A DNA stretch of 64,000 bases from CAADGU01 sp035444285 (GTDB lineage Bacteria; Chloroflexota; Anaerolineae; Promineifilales; Promineifilaceae), in assembly GCA_035444285.1 (NCBI GenBank), contig DAOMOK010000013.1, positions 124,001 to 188,000 on the forward strand, read 5' to 3'. Made by a program: the position numbers and the translations under genes. Below the pieces are notes generated by a model. That model saw only the letters and a list, made by a program, of their open reading frames with translations, ran no database searches and was not told the DNA's origin. Shown here piece by piece: positions 1-8,624 of the stretch (positions are counted from its first letter, which is position 1; every line of letters begins with the position of its first letter).

Positions 1-2481
1 GGCCGGGCCGCCATCACCGGTGGGATTACCGGCCTGGCCGTTACCGCCAATGAGGGTGATCATGCCCTCTGGCGACTGTTTATGCACGGCCAGACCGCCG
101 TTGCCCTTATCCAGGGTATACAGGCTGCCATCCGGCCCAATAGCTATATCGCTGAGGTAATCAACCACTGCCTGCTGGTAAAGCGTGGTGACGGCGCTGT
201 CCCCCAATTCTTCTGTGGATATAGAGGTTCCGTCTCCCAGGTAAAGGGTACGGCCGGCCGGATCGTAAAAGTGCTGTACATTGAAGTGCCAACCACCCAG
301 CCCCAATAAGGCCCGCGCGTCCCACAGGCGCATGGTTTGTTGGTAGGTGCGCTGCACGTAAGGAATGCAGACGACTGGGCCGCCACTGCCAGAGGTGCTG
401 CCGCCGCCAGGTGAGTCGCATTCGACACGGCCGAGCCACGACTGCTGCCGCGTGCTGTACTGCCCGAAACTGCTGCCCGCGTCATCATAGGGCGAGTAGT
501 AAAACGGATAGTAACCATAGCCGATGCGGATCAGGGCGACGGCTTCGCCGACGACCGGATTGCCAAAGGCATCCAACCCGTCCCAATGAAAGGTATGGCT
601 GAGGTTGGGTGTAATGTCCGGCACGGTGGGGTCGCCTAGGTTGGGCTGTTCCCAGAGCCACTCATAGTGATGCCCGGCGATCTCGATTTCCAGGGCGATG
701 TGGCGCAGCCCATACAGGCCACCATCGGGAACGGGGCCATCCAGCAGGTGCACGGTGATGTCCCGATCAACCAGCCAGCCCGGCTGCCGGTCGCTGCTGT
801 AGGCCAGGTAATAAGGCGTCCCGGCCAGCGGCGCCGTTTCGCCCAAAATCTGTGATTCGCAGCGGATGATGGAACCCGGCCGGCTGCAAGAGTTTGGTTC
901 GTTGGGTGGCAAGGGATTATTGGGTGGCGGCTCAGAGCCAGGGGGCGGGCCAGCCGGCCAGTTGTGATCAAACGGCGTGAAGTGGGTAACAGCGACGCGC
1001 CACAACTCCTGGCCGGGGTTATAGAGAGAGGCCAACTGGGTAAGTTCGGCCGCAGTCATACCCAGGTCATCCAAAATCATGGTGTCGTCGCCATCGCTGT
1101 CGCCGTCGCCATCAGTGTCCAGTTGCGCCTGGTTGCCCTGCTCGCCAACGATAGCGATAACCAACCCGTCGGGGCCGGGAACCCAAAGCGCCTGCTCCCG
1201 ATCATAGGCGGCGGTGGGTACGGGTGAACCAACTGGCGCTTCGATGAAGTTCTCAGTGTAGTTGATGATCGGCTGGCTGAAATCCACACGGGTGGCTGCT
1301 TGTGCCAGTGCTTCGTCTATGCTGAACTCCACAGCGTAGGTGTAGCCGGAGGCAGCCGGCAGGGTACCGGGCATGGCGGCCATGCCGACGCCACCAACGG
1401 TGTATTCGGTAGCACGCACAGTGAGTTCGGTGAGGGGTTGGCTGCTGCCATTGGGCAGGGTCATGGTGGCGGTGGTGTTAGCCGGAAAGAGGAGAGTGGC
1501 CTGGCGACTGCCGTCCTCATCGGTTTGTGGTGTGCCCTGCGCGGCCTGCATGGTGATAATGCCCGGTAAGTTGACGGGGGTAACGGCCGTATCCAACTCA
1601 CTCAAGACTACAGTCTCCGCAGGGATCACTGTCTGCCACTGTGTTTGTGGCAGGGCGCGTTGGGCCGGCAGGTAGCCCTCTAGTTGGTACTCCAGCACAA
1701 CCGGACCACCGCCGTTGAAAACCAGGTCAAAACTGCCATCGGCGCGGCTGGCGCTGTAGCCAAATTCTGGCTGGCGTCGCAGGCTGACGTGTACACCGGC
1801 GAGTGGCTGCCAGTCGCGGTCAAACACATAGCCGTGAACGACCGCAACTCGCTCAAACTCAATGATGGCCGGGTCCATGCCTTGCTGGATGGCTTCCGGC
1901 CCGGTGTAAATGTCCGTGGTGCTGTCGTAGATTGGTGAGGGTTCGACCTCATTTTCGCCGGCTTCTGGTTCGACAATGATCCGTCCCTGGATGTCTGGAT
2001 TGTCCAGGCGGTAATAATCATAGATGCCGGGGGTGGTGAAGGCATAGGTGTAGCTGCCGCCAGGCGGGATGGTAGCCTCGAAGAGTGGTGGGGCGTCTCC
2101 TGAAAGGGCCGCTGTTGCATGATGCCCACTGCCGCCCATGATGAGTGGCAGGAAAACGTGCCATTGCGATTGAAAGTCATTGGTGACATCACCGATGAGG
2201 GTAATCGTTTGGGCGGTGTCGTTTTGCCAGGCGACGGCCGTGTTCACGGTAATGAACAATAAATCCGGGTTGAAGCCGGCGTCGGTCAGATGAATGGTCA
2301 CGGCCTGTTCGCCAACGGCCGAACGGGCTGGAAAGACGGCAGGGGCGGGAACGGCCGTGCCGTTTGCTGCCAGTACCGGTGACGTTGCCCCATTCACATG
2401 GGGCGCAGCCAGCAAGCCCACAACCAACAACAGGGCCAGATAGAGGGTAAAACGAAAGAGACGATTCAGGAAAGCGTACAT
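1..2481 (-). CDS. Teneurin/RHS-like secreted protein, N-terminal part (runs off left edge)
   Basis: The reading frame stays open from an ATG at 2481 to the window edge (827 codons, no stop). A strong ribosome site (AAGGAG) lies six bases before the ATG. Residues 1-40 form a signal peptide. Residues about 60-165 look like a cupredoxin fold (VAWQNDTAQTITL, then IPPGGSYTYAF), but I do not see the usual Cys/His/Met copper ligands. A carboxypeptidase-regulatory-like segment follows (VVHGYVFDRDWQPLAGVHV). Further on come teneurin-type phrases: HTFHWDGLDAFGNPV, YYPFYYS, and HFYDPAGRTLYLGDG followed by NHL-type text (IAIGPDGSLYTLDKGNGG). The missing C-terminal part would be expected to carry YD repeats and perhaps a toxin tip; this is family knowledge, not seen here. 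It follows the SBBP gene on the same strand and is probably co-transcribed with it. Confidence 0.85.
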   Translation of the reverse strand, partial: MYAFLNRLFRFTLYLALLLVVGLLAAPHVNGATSPVLAANGTAVPAPAVFPARSAVGEQAVTIHLTDAGFNPDLLFITVNTAVAWQNDTAQTITLIGDVTNDFQSQWHVFLPLIMGGSGHHATAALSGDAPPLFEATIPPGGSYTYAFTTPGIYDYYRLDNPDIQGRIIVEPEAGENEVEPSPIYDSTTDIYTGPEAIQQGMDPAIIEFERVAVVHGYVFDRDWQPLAGVHVSLRRQPEFGYSASRADGSFDLVFNGGGPVVLEYQLEGYLPAQRALPQTQWQTVIPAETVVLSELDTAVTPVNLPGIITMQAAQGTPQTDEDGSRQATLLFPANTTATMTLPNGSSQPLTELTVRATEYTVGGVGMAAMPGTLPAASGYTYAVEFSIDEALAQAATRVDFSQPIINYTENFIEAPVGSPVPTAAYDREQALWVPGPDGLVIAIVGEQGNQAQLDTDGDGDSDGDDTMILDDLGMTAAELTQLASLYNPGQELWRVAVTHFTPFDHNWPAGPPPGSEPPPNNPLPPNEPNSCSRPGSIIRCESQILGETAPLAGTPYYLAYSSDRQPGWLVDRDITVHLLDGPVPDGGLYGLRHIALEIEIAGHHYEWLWEQPNLGDPTVPDITPNLSHTFHWDGLDAFGNPVVGEAVALIRIGYGYYPFYYSPYDDAGSSFGQYSTRQQSWLGRVECDSPGGGSTSGSGGPVVCIPYVQRTYQQTMRLWDARALLGLGGWHFNVQHFYDPAGRTLYLGDGTSISTEELGDSAVTTLYQQAVVDYLSDIAIGPDGSLYTLDKGNGGLAVHKQSPEGMITLIGGNGQAGNPTGDGGPA

Positions 2482-2507
2482 GGGGCACTCCTTGTGTTAA
2501 GAAAGGG

Positions 2508-2548
2508 GATGGAGAGAGTAAGTAATTAAATCGCCCACTCCCTCCATC
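2508..2548 (-). terminator. Imperfect intergenic hairpin between the SBBP and RHS-like genes
   Basis: The arms GATGGAGAGAGT and ACTCCCTCCATC pair over 12 positions with one mismatch around a 17-base loop, directly after the SBBP stop. There is no clear T-tract, so it is more likely an attenuator or mRNA-stability hairpin than a strong terminator. Confidence 0.3.
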
Positions 2549-2554
2549 TCATTG

Positions 2555-4777
2555 TTAGCGGATGACCATTGGCAAATAGACCCGGTGTTCACCAGCTGGG
2601 GGCGGTGGGCCGGTGTTGCCAATTTTCACCAGGAAGAAGTCGGCAGGTACGGCCGTGTTGGGTTGAATGACGCCGGTTGTGGTGGGGAAATTGATCGAGC
2701 GCGTGGTGCCCGCCAGGTAGGCGTTCCCGGCTGCATCCAGGGTGATGCTGTGGGCCATATCGTCGAACGTTCCCCCCAGGTAGCTGCTAAACACGAGATC
2801 GCCAGCCGGGGCCAGTTTGGTAATGAAGGCGTCGTAGCAAAACCGGTCAGTATACCCGCTGAGGCAGATACCAATGGCCAGGTTGGGTTGGAAGGCACCG
2901 GCAACCGGAAAGTGTTGGCCGTTTGTCAGGCCGGTCAGTAGGGCATTGCCCGCCGCGTCTACGGCTAATCCTTGAATAAAATCGTAACTGGTCGTCTCGG
3001 TGGAGTTGAGATAGGTGCTGTAGATGTATTCCTGCCCGCCAGGGCTGAGTTTGACAACATAGGCATCATGGAAGCAGGCGTTGGTGGTTGCATCTACCGG
3101 GCAGGTTGGCTGCAGGGCGTGGTGGGTTTCAATGTCGGCGGAGAAGGTTGTGCCCGCCACGTAGATGTTGCCAGAAGGGTCTACGGCAACGGCCCGGCCG
3201 TCGTCATCGGCATAGCCACCCAGGTAGGTGCTGTATTCCAGGTTGCCATTGGCGGCGAGGATCATCAGGAAAGCGTCGGCGCCGCAGCTTGACTGAGGCT
3301 CAACCCGTTTGATGCCGCAAACCGGATGGAGGGCATCGGCCGTGATGGGGAAATCAGGTTCCCAGCCATAGGTATTGCCGGTGAGGTAGATACGGCCGTT
3401 TCCGTCCAAAGCCACGGCCATCGCCATGTCGGTGGACATCTCGGTTTGCACGCGCCGCACCTGGGAGAGCGCCGTGCCCGCTGCATTGAGCCGTTTCACC
3501 ATAATGTCCCGATCGGCAGTGTAGGGATCGTAATAGTCGCCGACAATCACCAGGCTATTATCCTGAGCCACGGCCATGTGGTTTTCGCTGGTGCCGGCCG
3601 GGAAGTTCATGTGAACATAGGTGGACATTTGAATCTGGCCGTTGGCATTTAGTTTCAGCAACACGCCGTCATTGTATTGGTCATAGGCGCTGTCAAGGGG
3701 GTTTACCAGAGGAAAGGTGGGGTCGGCATAACCTGGCTCGGCAGAGACGTAGACCGCACCGTTGGCCGCCACATCTATGGACAGGCCGTTGTCGTGCCAA
3801 TCGCCGCCGACGTAGGTGAGGAAGAGCAGGGTATTGGCCTGTGGGTTCAGTTTGATGATGATAGCGTCTTGTTGGTCAACGCCGCTGGTGTTTTGCCCCA
3901 GAAAGTTGGTGGAAAATGTGCTGCCCACCAGATAGATGTTGCCCGCCTGATCTAGCGCCACTGCCTGACCATCATCTTCGCTGCTGCCGCCCAGGTATGT
4001 GCCAAAGACGAGTTCTGGATCAATAATCAGGGGCAGACTGGGGTTGTATGCGCCAGGTTGAAAGCCGATACGTCCGTTTTCCCGTTGGGTGTATTGGACG
4101 GAAATGGGTTGCTGACGGCCGTGAACCATTTGCCAGGCGACTGGGGCGCGTTCCACCAGCCAGGTATCGCCCACCTGCACATGGAGTTCACCGCTCCAAG
4201 GGTCTACCTGTATGGTATCGGCCCCCTGGTAATGCCAGGCAATAAGGGAAGGGTCAGCGCCAGGGGCGATAGTGTAAGTCCCTTTCAAGTTGCCGGAATG
4301 GCCGTCATAAACCAGGTCAATGCCGGGGTATAGCTGGCTGTAAACCAGACGACCGTATAATGGCACGTTCTCTTGCCAGTTGGCGGCTTCTGCGCCCCGG
4401 TAACTGTTGAGGACGCCGGGTAAAGTCTGGTCAGCGGCGAGGGTGTGGCCAGGATTGGCGCCGTCAAATTGCAGTTTCACGGCCGTGTGTCCTGCCTCGC
4501 CTTGCCGGACAGCAATGGCGACTTCACCTCTGGCGAAGGCGGCTGTGCCATTTGGCCCTTGTGTCCAATACTGAGCGGGAACGGCCGATGGATTGAGATT
4601 GGGCATAAAGGTCAATGGCAGGTTGTTCATCTGGGGCAGGGCAACCGGTACGGTTTGCACCGGAAACACAGGCCCGCGTGAGAGCAGCGCCAGGCTGGCC
4701 AGGATGAGCAAAGCCAACCCGGCCAGAGAGCGCACCAGAAATTGTGGTCTTAACAACGTTTGATTTAGGGAAACCAT
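2555..4777 (-). CDS. SBBP-repeat beta-propeller secreted protein
   Basis: A 740-residue exported protein. The start is set at the ATG at 4777 because GGAGG lies six bases upstream and the signal peptide (MVSLNQTLLRP, then LAGLALLILASLALL) begins there; an upstream in-frame start would add 22 non-signal residues. Residues about 40-250 match the domain often found before SBBP repeats (PLYGRLVYSQLYPGIDLVY). After that come at least seven repeats of the form 'ST-YLGG--DD-G-AVA-D--GN-YLAG-T', typical of SBBP beta-propellers. The last residues are VYLPMVIR, a C-terminal pattern common in exported Anaerolineae proteins. Its function is probably extracellular binding or adhesion; no catalytic motif is visible. 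It lies 85 bases downstream of the SARP regulator, on the same strand. Confidence 0.85.
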   Translation of the reverse strand: MVSLNQTLLRPQFLVRSLAGLALLILASLALLSRGPVFPVQTVPVALPQMNNLPLTFMPNLNPSAVPAQYWTQGPNGTAAFARGEVAIAVRQGEAGHTAVKLQFDGANPGHTLAADQTLPGVLNSYRGAEAANWQENVPLYGRLVYSQLYPGIDLVYDGHSGNLKGTYTIAPGADPSLIAWHYQGADTIQVDPWSGELHVQVGDTWLVERAPVAWQMVHGRQQPISVQYTQRENGRIGFQPGAYNPSLPLIIDPELVFGTYLGGSSEDDGQAVALDQAGNIYLVGSTFSTNFLGQNTSGVDQQDAIIIKLNPQANTLLFLTYVGGDWHDNGLSIDVAANGAVYVSAEPGYADPTFPLVNPLDSAYDQYNDGVLLKLNANGQIQMSTYVHMNFPAGTSENHMAVAQDNSLVIVGDYYDPYTADRDIMVKRLNAAGTALSQVRRVQTEMSTDMAMAVALDGNGRIYLTGNTYGWEPDFPITADALHPVCGIKRVEPQSSCGADAFLMILAANGNLEYSTYLGGYADDDGRAVAVDPSGNIYVAGTTFSADIETHHALQPTCPVDATTNACFHDAYVVKLSPGGQEYIYSTYLNSTETTSYDFIQGLAVDAAGNALLTGLTNGQHFPVAGAFQPNLAIGICLSGYTDRFCYDAFITKLAPAGDLVFSSYLGGTFDDMAHSITLDAAGNAYLAGTTRSINFPTTTGVIQPNTAVPADFFLVKIGNTGPPPPAGEHRVYLPMVIR

Positions 4778-4825
4778 GTGAACCTCCGAAACAAAAAGGA
4801 TTTGTTCACAAGGATAGGGGAGGCA

Positions 4826-4861
4826 ACGTTTAACAAACGTCACCGGAAGCGTTAAAACGCT
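4826..4861. promoter_or_regulatory. Two adjacent perfect inverted repeats between the SARP gene and the SBBP gene
   Basis: ACGTTT-AAC-AAACGT (4826-4840) and AGCGTT-AA-AACGCT (4848-4861) sit side by side in the 85-base gap. They could be operator half-sites for the SBBP promoter. The second could also be a short hairpin at the end of the SARP transcript, since it starts two bases after the stop. Confidence 0.35.
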
Positions 4862-4862
4862 G

Positions 4863-7856
4863 TCAGAGGTTCAGTGAATCTGAAGTCAGGGTGCGAACGG
4901 CCGTAATGGCGTCATCCAACGACAGGCGCTGCCCGTTTTGCCAGGCTTGTTGAAAAGCAGCCTCACTCAACCGGGTTCTCATGGCGGCCAGGGTTTCGTC
5001 AAGTCGCGCTTTATCCACGGGAGGAACGGCCGTACCCGAATTATTGCGCATGGCAGCGGCCGCAGCGGCAAAAGAGACAGAGAGTGACGGCCGTTCCATG
5101 ATGCCAGACAAAACAGCCAATCCCTCCAATGCGGTAGCAATCCCCGTCCTGTCATACACATCACGATGCCATTTAAGACTATCCTGGAAATGGCGTATCG
5201 CGGCCAGCCAGTCCGCCTTATCCATTGCCAGGCAGGCAAAATAAGCCGCGTTGGTTGCCAGGCCATGTTGATTGTCTATCTGGCGCAACAACGCTTCGCT
5301 TGCGCGCAAAGTGACTTCTGCCTCGTCAAATTGCTGCAATCGGCGCTGAATATCTCCTTTGATATTCGTCAACGAAGCCATCCCAATCAGATGTCCATGA
5401 AACTGCGAAAGAGATAAACCTTCTTCTGCATAGGCCAGTGCCTGCTGAAAATGGCCCTGGAAAGTATGATGCGTAGCCAGGTTCAGGAGCGTGCTGATGA
5501 TGAGCCGGCTATCCCCAGATTTTCGGCTGAGGGCCAGACTTTGTTCAAAGCAGGTCTCGGCTTCAGCCAGTCGGCCTTTGTAGACGGCAACAAAGCCTGT
5601 GCCCATCAGGGCGCTGGCAATTCCTGCTGAATCTTCTTGCTGGCGGAAGAGGACCAGGCTATGCTGCATCAAATCGTGCGCCCGGATAAACTCACCCATG
5701 TTGATGGCCAACATGCCAGCCCCAAAGTATGCAGTCGCCCAAATTTGAGGCAGTACGACCGGCAAGGAATCAGGTTTTTCGGCCAGGCTCAGAAATTTTT
5801 CCAGCCAATCAAGCCCTTCGCGCAGGTGGCCGCGCCACCACCAGTAAATTCGCAGGGCACTACCTAACCGCAGCCCCAACTCGATTTCGTTGGCCCGAAA
5901 GGCCCACTCTAATGCCGCCCGGAAGTTATCCACATCTTCATTTAACTGAGCCACCCATTGCAGGCTATCAGGGCCTAATAGTTCGGTGTAGGCTTGTTGC
6001 GCCAGGTTCAGGAAGTAGGTGGCGCGGGCATGTTGTGTAGCCGACCACATGCCCGTATCAGCGGCGAGATGCTCGTAAGCATACTGGCGGATCAGTTCGT
6101 GCAACTGGTAGCGGTCAGAAGCCGTGCGCCGCAGGAAGGATTTGTCAATCAAAGCGGTGAGCAGCGGTAGTGTGGCCTGGGCAACGGCCGTGGCTGCCTC
6201 CCGGCTAAAGCTGCCTGCAAAAATGGCAAGCTGCGCCAAAAGCTGCTGCTCTGGCGCCGTTAGCAGTCGCCAGGAGTGATCAAAAACGACTTGCAGGCTG
6301 CGGTGCCGTTCGGCTACGTGGCGGCCCGTCGTTGCCAGAAAACCAAGATCACGTTTGATCTCCTGCACAATTTCCGCTGCCGATAACACACGCAGCCATG
6401 CGGCCGCCAGTTCCAATGCCAGTGGCATTCCTTCAACCAGCCGGCAAATCTCGATAATCGCGGCCTGGTCAGCCGGCCCGGCCTTGTAGCCGGACTGCAC
6501 TCGCCGGGCGATTTGCAGGAAGAGCGTAGCGGCGCTGTTCTCAGCCCATTCTTCTGAACCCTGGGCCGGGAGGGGCAGGCCGCCCAGGTTAATTACCCAT
6601 TCCGCCGGCAAGTTTAGCCGCTCGCGTGAAGTTGCCAGGAGTTTCACCTGTGGGGCGGCCTGGAAAATCTCCTCCAGCACGGCCGTTGCCGCCAATAGGT
6701 GTTCCAGGTTATCCACCACCAGCAACATCTCCTTGTTTGCCAGAAAGCGGAGAAGCAGCTGCTGCACATCCTCGTTACCGGCCAGAGTCAAACCCAGTGT
6801 GTCGGCAATCGTTGAAGGGACTAACGCTGCCTGGCTGACGGACGCCAGGGAAACAAAGGCAACACCATCGCGGAAAAGGGTGTGATGACCGGCCGCCAGC
6901 GCCAGCGCCAGGCGGGTTTTGCCCATGCCACCCGGTCCCACCAGGGTCAGGAGGCGGCAGCCAGGATCGATCAGGCTTTCGGCAATTTGCACCAGTTCTT
7001 CTTCTCGGCCGATGAGCGGTGAGGCTGGTCTCGGCAGCCGGTACACACGTGACGGTCCCGCTATTGACGAAGGGGCTGGCTCGGAGGTTGTCAGAGGGGG
7101 GTGGTCAATTACCGGGGCCGCCTGCCGTAAATAGCGGTTGTAGGCATCTGTGGTGGCCGGGTCAGGGGCAATGGCTAATTCGGTTTGCAGGGCGGCAACA
7201 CACGTTTTATAAACCCGTTGCACCCCGGCGCGGTCTCCGCTGCGGGCATGAAGGCGCATCAGGTGAATATAAGCAGCTTCGTCTAAAGGGTCCAGTTGAA
7301 TCAGGCGCTGCTGGTAGCGGATGGCTTCTGCAAAGGCGGCGGCCTGCTCACACAGCAAAGACAACTGCTCCAGGGCGCGGATAAAAGCCTGGTGGAGTTC
7401 TTCCCGGATGGGGATAAGCCAGTCAGCGTAATCGCCGGGGAGTAGTTCACCTTTATAAATGGAAACGGCCGTTTCTAGCCACCGCCTTTTTTCCCTATCA
7501 TCACCTGTCTGGCTGGCCTGGGTGAGCGCCTGTTGGAACGCCGTCACGTCCAGGGTGAAGGGGGCATCCGGTTGCCATTGGAGTGTCAGCGTGTCTGCCA
7601 GTAAATACGCATCCGCATGGGGTAGGGCGTGGCGTAGCTGATAATAGAGATTGCGTAGATTGGCGCGGGCATTGGCTTCGGGCACATCCGGCCAGAAACG
7701 GAAAGCGATGAGATGCCGGGGCTGGGGCGCCTGGTGATGCAAGACCAAGTAGGCTAAGAGCGACTGAACACGACCAACGCTGACGCTCCGTATAGGTTCG
7801 CCATTACAAACCAGAGAAAAATCTCCCAGTAATTGAATGTGTAACACACCGGTCAC
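4863..7856 (-). CDS. SARP/BTAD-family activator with NB-ARC ATPase and TPR region
   Basis: A 997-residue STAND-type transcription activator. Residues 1-95 are the winged-helix DNA-binding domain (IQLLGDFSLVCNGEP, ARANLRNLYYQLRHAL) and about 100-250 the BTAD domain. The ATPase has Walker A GPGGMGKT near residue 306, a Walker B-like LLLRFLANKEMLLVVDNLEHL and an ASTRERL-like ATSRERL sensor. The C-terminal third is TPR-like (AEETCFEQSLALSRKSGDSR pattern). The start is a GTG with GAGGAG eight bases upstream. It probably activates transcription in response to an unknown signal sensed by the ATPase/TPR part. The downstream genes on its strand encode two secreted repeat proteins, so these are possible targets. 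Confidence 0.9.
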   Translation of the reverse strand: MTGVLHIQLLGDFSLVCNGEPIRSVSVGRVQSLLAYLVLHHQAPQPRHLIAFRFWPDVPEANARANLRNLYYQLRHALPHADAYLLADTLTLQWQPDAPFTLDVTAFQQALTQASQTGDDREKRRWLETAVSIYKGELLPGDYADWLIPIREELHQAFIRALEQLSLLCEQAAAFAEAIRYQQRLIQLDPLDEAAYIHLMRLHARSGDRAGVQRVYKTCVAALQTELAIAPDPATTDAYNRYLRQAAPVIDHPPLTTSEPAPSSIAGPSRVYRLPRPASPLIGREEELVQIAESLIDPGCRLLTLVGPGGMGKTRLALALAAGHHTLFRDGVAFVSLASVSQAALVPSTIADTLGLTLAGNEDVQQLLLRFLANKEMLLVVDNLEHLLAATAVLEEIFQAAPQVKLLATSRERLNLPAEWVINLGGLPLPAQGSEEWAENSAATLFLQIARRVQSGYKAGPADQAAIIEICRLVEGMPLALELAAAWLRVLSAAEIVQEIKRDLGFLATTGRHVAERHRSLQVVFDHSWRLLTAPEQQLLAQLAIFAGSFSREAATAVAQATLPLLTALIDKSFLRRTASDRYQLHELIRQYAYEHLAADTGMWSATQHARATYFLNLAQQAYTELLGPDSLQWVAQLNEDVDNFRAALEWAFRANEIELGLRLGSALRIYWWWRGHLREGLDWLEKFLSLAEKPDSLPVVLPQIWATAYFGAGMLAINMGEFIRAHDLMQHSLVLFRQQEDSAGIASALMGTGFVAVYKGRLAEAETCFEQSLALSRKSGDSRLIISTLLNLATHHTFQGHFQQALAYAEEGLSLSQFHGHLIGMASLTNIKGDIQRRLQQFDEAEVTLRASEALLRQIDNQHGLATNAAYFACLAMDKADWLAAIRHFQDSLKWHRDVYDRTGIATALEGLAVLSGIMERPSLSVSFAAAAAAMRNNSGTAVPPVDKARLDETLAAMRTRLSEAAFQQAWQNGQRLSLDDAITAVRTLTSDSLNL

Positions 7857-8030
7857 GGCCGTTCTCCTCGCAAATCTCGCTCCTTTTCCGGCGGTGATTA
7901 TAGCGGAAAGCCTCTGGTTTCATTACTGGTTTTGTCATCTCTTTTGCAGGCAAAACGCATTTCTTGACGCCTGTTAAACGGTTTCCATTTTATTCTTCTG
8001 GTTATTACAACATTAACAGGTGGTAATGAT
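7857..8030. promoter_or_regulatory. Divergent promoter region with inverted repeat
   Basis: This 174-base gap separates the SARP gene (minus) from a small plus-strand gene. It contains a perfect inverted repeat TTTTGC-AG-GCAAAA at 7942-7955. A possible plus-strand promoter is TTGACG (7964-7969), then 17 bases, then ATTTTA (7987-7992). The -10 box is poor, which fits an activator-dependent promoter. Confidence 0.35.
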
Positions 8031-8267
8031 ATGACATCTAGAGAAGAGCAGCAGATTCATTTGTTTACCATTCGGCTGTGGCTTGATGCTGACGGGAGTG
8101 ATCAGACGAGGTGGCGTGGCAAATTGGTTCATGTGCAAAGCGGCCATACCCGTTATTTCCAGGATTGGGCAGCGCTGGTTCCTATTTTACGGGCAATGTT
8201 GCGGGCAGATCAAACACCCCATCAGGTTTCCACTTCCTTCACAGTGGACCCGCCCAATAACATGTGA
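8031..8267 (+). CDS. Small conserved-looking hypothetical protein (78 aa)
   Basis: The protein starts MTSREEQQIHLFTIRLW and has an alternating beta-type pattern (FTIRLWLD, WRGKLVHVQSG, RYFQDWAALVPILRAML). AGGTGG lies about nine bases before the ATG. I do not recognise a family. Its composition and ribosome site argue that it is real, and its divergent position next to the SARP gene suggests joint regulation. It has no signal peptide or membrane segment. Confidence 0.6.
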   Translation: MTSREEQQIHLFTIRLWLDADGSDQTRWRGKLVHVQSGHTRYFQDWAALVPILRAMLRADQTPHQVSTSFTVDPPNNM

Positions 8268-8284
8268 ATGTCCCCAAACGTTGG

Positions 8285-8624
8285 TTGCCGGGCGCGGTAC
8301 AATCGCCTGAAACAGCAGGGACATCAATGAATTGGTTAATCGTGTTGAACATTTACCGTCAATGGGCAGCCATCGGCGCGGCGGCGAATGTCTATGTGCA
8401 GCGGGCCGGTGAGACCCAGCGTGCGAGCAGCAGTCACGACCGTAACCGCACATCAGGCGCCGTCACCTGCCGCACACTGGCGGCACGGCCGTAACGCCCC
8501 TGGCGCAGGACTGTTTTTCCAGGACAACCACTACGGTGGCCGTTTGATTCAGAAACACATTGACAGCATATTCTGTGCCGGGCACAAACTCTTGCACCAT
8601 GAAATAGTGGCTGGTACCAGCCAT
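8285..8624 (-). pseudogene. Decayed C-terminal fragment of an ATP-grasp enzyme
   Basis: Two frames carry pieces of an ATP-grasp carboxylate-amine ligase. The first (8624-8463, 53 codons then TGA) contains MVQEFVPGTEYAVNVF, which matches the 'vQEfvpG-EYtvdv' strand of that fold. After a frame change the region 8458-8345 reads VTAARTLGLTGPLHIDIRRR and then ADGCPLTVNV, which matches the 'a-LgltGp-niq-rr--dG-p---EiN' strand containing the metal-binding Glu/Asn; here Glu is replaced and a stop follows. The N-terminal half is missing. The first fragment's ATG directly follows the TAA of the PLP decarboxylase gene, so it may still be translated by coupling. Confidence 0.5.
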
